Shown one piece after another: positions 22,048 to 23,993 of a stretch of DNA of 23,993 nt (positions are counted from its first letter, which is position 1; each line of letters begins with the position of its first letter). The stretch is from CAG-492 sp045643465. Its GTDB lineage: Bacteria; Bacillota; Clostridia; TANB77; CAG-508. A program made the translations under genes and the position numbers. Location: NCBI GenBank assembly GCA_045643465.1, contig JAZUKV010000012.1, positions 1 to 23,993 on the forward strand, read 5' to 3'. A model generated the notes under the pieces. It saw nothing but the letters and a program-made list of their open reading frames with translations. It ran no database searches and had not been told where the DNA came from.

Positions 22048-23802
22048 TTATCTTTCGTCTTTATTTTGCTTGTCATCTATCTGTTTGTCACTTTTTTTCA
22101 AATACTTTTCTGTTGTTTGCTTTACCTTCTCTAAACCGACTCCAATTGCGTTACGACAGTTTTTAAGCCAATCAGCAATTCCTGAATTAAGAGCTTTTCT
22201 GCTATTATCTTCTATAATATTGGCTTCCTTATTCTTTTGTGTCTGATGCTCCAATAATGGATATTCGTCTAATGAATCTGGATACACTCTCAAAATTGCT
22301 TCTATTAGCATATCATCCTTCTTATTTGCATCTTGACATGCATTATATTTTTCAATATATTCTTCTAAAATTAATTTTCTTAGCAAATATTCTTGATCAG
22401 ATTCATCAAAATCAAAATAACTTTCAAAATAAAAATCATAATCTAAACTTTCTTTTGATAGTTCTTCTCTTACAGGATTATTTTTTCTATTATTTAAATC
22501 TTTTAAAATTTCATCTACTGAATTATTTTTTTTATCATCGAAAGATAATTTTTCAAAACCATTTTCTTTTTGATTAGTTGCAAATTCCCTTACATATTCA
22601 ATACAACATTGTTCTTCATCTATCCACGGAAATTTATCTTCAATGTATTTTATGGCTTGCTCTATCCCATAAATCTGTGCATCAATTTCTCTTGGATCAT
22701 TGGCATAATTATTATCTCCGCATTTTGGAAGGTATCTAGCTATTACTTCTGCTTTTGAAAAGACTCTATTTTCTTTCGAATCCCTAACTTCGTATTTATA
22801 TTCCTTTCTTTGCATTATATGTTTATATTCATGAAATATAGAATATACAAATTCAAATAAATCTCTACCATCATAAGGATTTTCACTATTACTATGCTCC
22901 TGACCTTTTGGAATTTTAATAATAAATTTTCCTATACCATTTTCATTCTTTTCATCATTTGTATAATACGATGAATCTCTCTTTCTCTCATGATATCTAA
23001 CTTCAAATGGAGTTCCTTTACTTTGCAATTCATCTAAAAGATTTTGTTTGACAAAATCCCATACTTGTTGTTCAATTTTTTCTTCTAGTTCAGGTCTTAC
23101 ATACAAATCAACCGGGGGATTGTCATATTCAGTATTAATTACATATGTTCTTATATCTTCCCAACATTCAAAAGTAGTGGGCTCATATTTTTTTTGTAAC
23201 TTAGAATACTTCTTATATGTTTTCATAAATTTTTTAGGAATTGTAATTCCTGTTCCAAACCAACGCCCCCATGATATGCTACCGCTTCGAAATTCATAAA
23301 AATCTTTCTCTCTTGTATCCATTTTATAATATGGCACCTTATTTGTTTGGCTACGTTGTATCTTTTTTGCACCGTTCAAAATCTGTTGTCCTTTAATATA
23401 TCTATAACCGCTTTGACTTTTTTCTCCAAATCTTTCTCCGTGTTCACGCATCAGATGCTTTATTATTGCTAATTTTATTTTATAAAACACTTCACTACAA
23501 TTACTTGGATTTGAACGAACAATAAAGTTCTTACTATTCAATCCTTCCTCAATCATTATCTCTTGTACATCACTTAATTCTGAAATAATCTCTCCTACAT
23601 ATTTAATAGAATTGTCATCCAAAGCCAAAACTATGTATGGTTCGACTCCATGTTCTTCTGCTTCTTCAAATTCATGCCCTCCACAGGATGCAAGAGTATT
23701 GATATCGTTTTTTTTGCACCAACACAACAATTCAAACAATTCCCTGTTTTCTTCAGACCATTCTATAAAATTATTTATATCTTCATTTGTTATATTACTC
23801 AT
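22048..23802 (-). CDS. Putative zinc metallopeptidase, 584 residues
   Basis: A gluzincin-like motif HEYKH (in FVYSIFHEYKHIMQRKE, near residue 330) is followed about 45 residues on by DPREIDAQIYGIEQA, whose glutamate could be the third zinc ligand. This supports a metallopeptidase-like centre, but activity is not shown. The N-terminal 120 residues (ELLCWCKKNDINTLASCGGHEF...GVEPYIVLALDDNS) form a separate unrecognised domain with several cysteines and a histidine. The C-terminus carries WLKNCRNAIGVGLEKVKQTTEKY, shared with the next gene, then a charged tail. There is no signal peptide. It is the first gene of the three-gene cassette, with AGAGGA before the ATG and repeated GTTAACAATA words upstream. 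Confidence 0.75.
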   Translation of the reverse strand: MSNITNEDINNFIEWSEENRELFELLCWCKKNDINTLASCGGHEFEEAEEHGVEPYIVLALDDNSIKYVGEIISELSDVQEIMIEEGLNSKNFIVRSNPSNCSEVFYKIKLAIIKHLMREHGERFGEKSQSGYRYIKGQQILNGAKKIQRSQTNKVPYYKMDTREKDFYEFRSGSISWGRWFGTGITIPKKFMKTYKKYSKLQKKYEPTTFECWEDIRTYVINTEYDNPPVDLYVRPELEEKIEQQVWDFVKQNLLDELQSKGTPFEVRYHERKRDSSYYTNDEKNENGIGKFIIKIPKGQEHSNSENPYDGRDLFEFVYSIFHEYKHIMQRKEYKYEVRDSKENRVFSKAEVIARYLPKCGDNNYANDPREIDAQIYGIEQAIKYIEDKFPWIDEEQCCIEYVREFATNQKENGFEKLSFDDKKNNSVDEILKDLNNRKNNPVREELSKESLDYDFYFESYFDFDESDQEYLLRKLILEEYIEKYNACQDANKKDDMLIEAILRVYPDSLDEYPLLEHQTQKNKEANIIEDNSRKALNSGIADWLKNCRNAIGVGLEKVKQTTEKYLKKSDKQIDDKQNKDER

Positions 23803-23877
23803 AAAAATCCTCTATCATTTATCTTTAACGGTATATTACCCTAATTATAAATATTACTATTTTTCTTTATCCAACAA

Positions 23878-23926
23878 GTTAACAATATTACTTAATTTGT
23901 TAACAATACCAAAATATTGTTGACAA
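23878..23926. promoter_or_regulatory. Three GTTAACAATA-type sites upstream of the cassette
   Basis: GTTAACAATA occurs at 23878-23887 and 23899-23908 in direct orientation, and inverted with one change (TATTGTTGAC) at 23915-23924. The last two form an inverted repeat with a 6-base centre. They lie 75-125 bases before the first cassette gene and look like regulator-binding sites. The promoter itself is unclear; a TATAAT at about 23846-23851 has only a poorly spaced TTGGAT upstream. The remaining bases to 23993 show nothing else. Confidence 0.5.
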
Positions 23927-23993
23927 GTTAAAGATTTTGGATGTTCTTATTATCTTAATCTTCAGAACAATTATTTATTATTTTTAAAATGAA

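Larger units (their letters stand above)
16575..23993. mobile_element. Integrated element in spoVT (one end; extends past the window)
   Basis: The left end is the recombinase-SpoVT junction. Toward the right follow the recombinase, its small companion protein, a noncoding G+C-rich island, a repeat array, a 67-residue basic protein and a three-gene cassette of unknown function. The spoVT 5' part (a start like MKATGIVRRIDDLGRVV) is not found anywhere to the right, so the far end lies outside. No relaxase, conjugation, phage structural or transposase gene is visible, so the type of element is undetermined. Confidence 0.75.

Noticed and set aside
18300..23993. 5' part of spoVT inside the window
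   Set aside because: No frame on the minus strand resembles the SpoVT start (MKATGIVRRIDDLGRVV), so the far junction must lie outside.

Overview
The window is a very A+T-rich stretch (roughly a quarter G+C by eye) of a low-GC Gram-positive chromosome. RNase J, a DUF951 protein, a sortase-type surface protein and the 3' part of the sporulation regulator gene spoVT together suggest a spore-forming, probably gut-associated member of the Clostridia. Every gene I can support lies on the minus strand, so transcription runs from high to low coordinates. Promoters are mostly sigma-A type (TTGACA-like boxes, 17-base spacers, TATAAT-like boxes), and many genes end in clear intrinsic terminators.

Housekeeping region, about 1 to 13300. 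From the right it holds rpsO, then pnp with a long hairpin in its leader, then a membrane glycosyltransferase apparently co-transcribed with pnp. Next come a surface protein with a C-terminal sorting signal, a small GIY-YIG protein, pyk, rnjA (RNase J) behind a long leader, gltX, a DUF951 protein and a CYTH-domain gene broken by one frameshift. REP-like GGGGACGG repeats lie between gltX and the DUF951 gene. The first 400 bases hold three minus-strand promoters but no visible gene. S15, PNPase and RNase J tie this block to translation and RNA turnover.

Transition region, about 13300 to 16100. It contains a cysteine-rich small protein with a TTG start and a palindrome at its probable transcription start, a 53-residue protein, and a two-gene operon of a leucine-rich-repeat protein and a transglutaminase-like protein.

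Mobile element, about 16575 to beyond the right edge. A large serine recombinase reads without a stop into residues equivalent to about 28 onward of SpoVT, so the 732-residue ORF is recombinase plus the SpoVT GAF region. The simplest reading is that an element integrated inside spoVT, as the skin element does in sigK, with its recombinase gene running across the attachment junction. The first half of spoVT is not in the window and should lie past the far end of the element. Moving inward, the element carries a small recombinase-associated protein, a G+C-rich noncoding island, five degenerate copies of a CCTAGAC-centred repeat, a 67-residue basic protein behind an 18-codon leader ORF, and a tight three-gene cassette. 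The cassette encodes a 584-residue putative zinc metallopeptidase (HEYKH), a 549-residue coiled-coil protein and a 152-residue protein. The first two share a distinctive C-terminal tail.

The two most unusual items are the recombinase-SpoVT junction, possibly a sporulation-linked switch, and the undescribed cargo (repeat array plus shared-tail cassette). No tRNA, rRNA, CRISPR array or transposase gene was seen.
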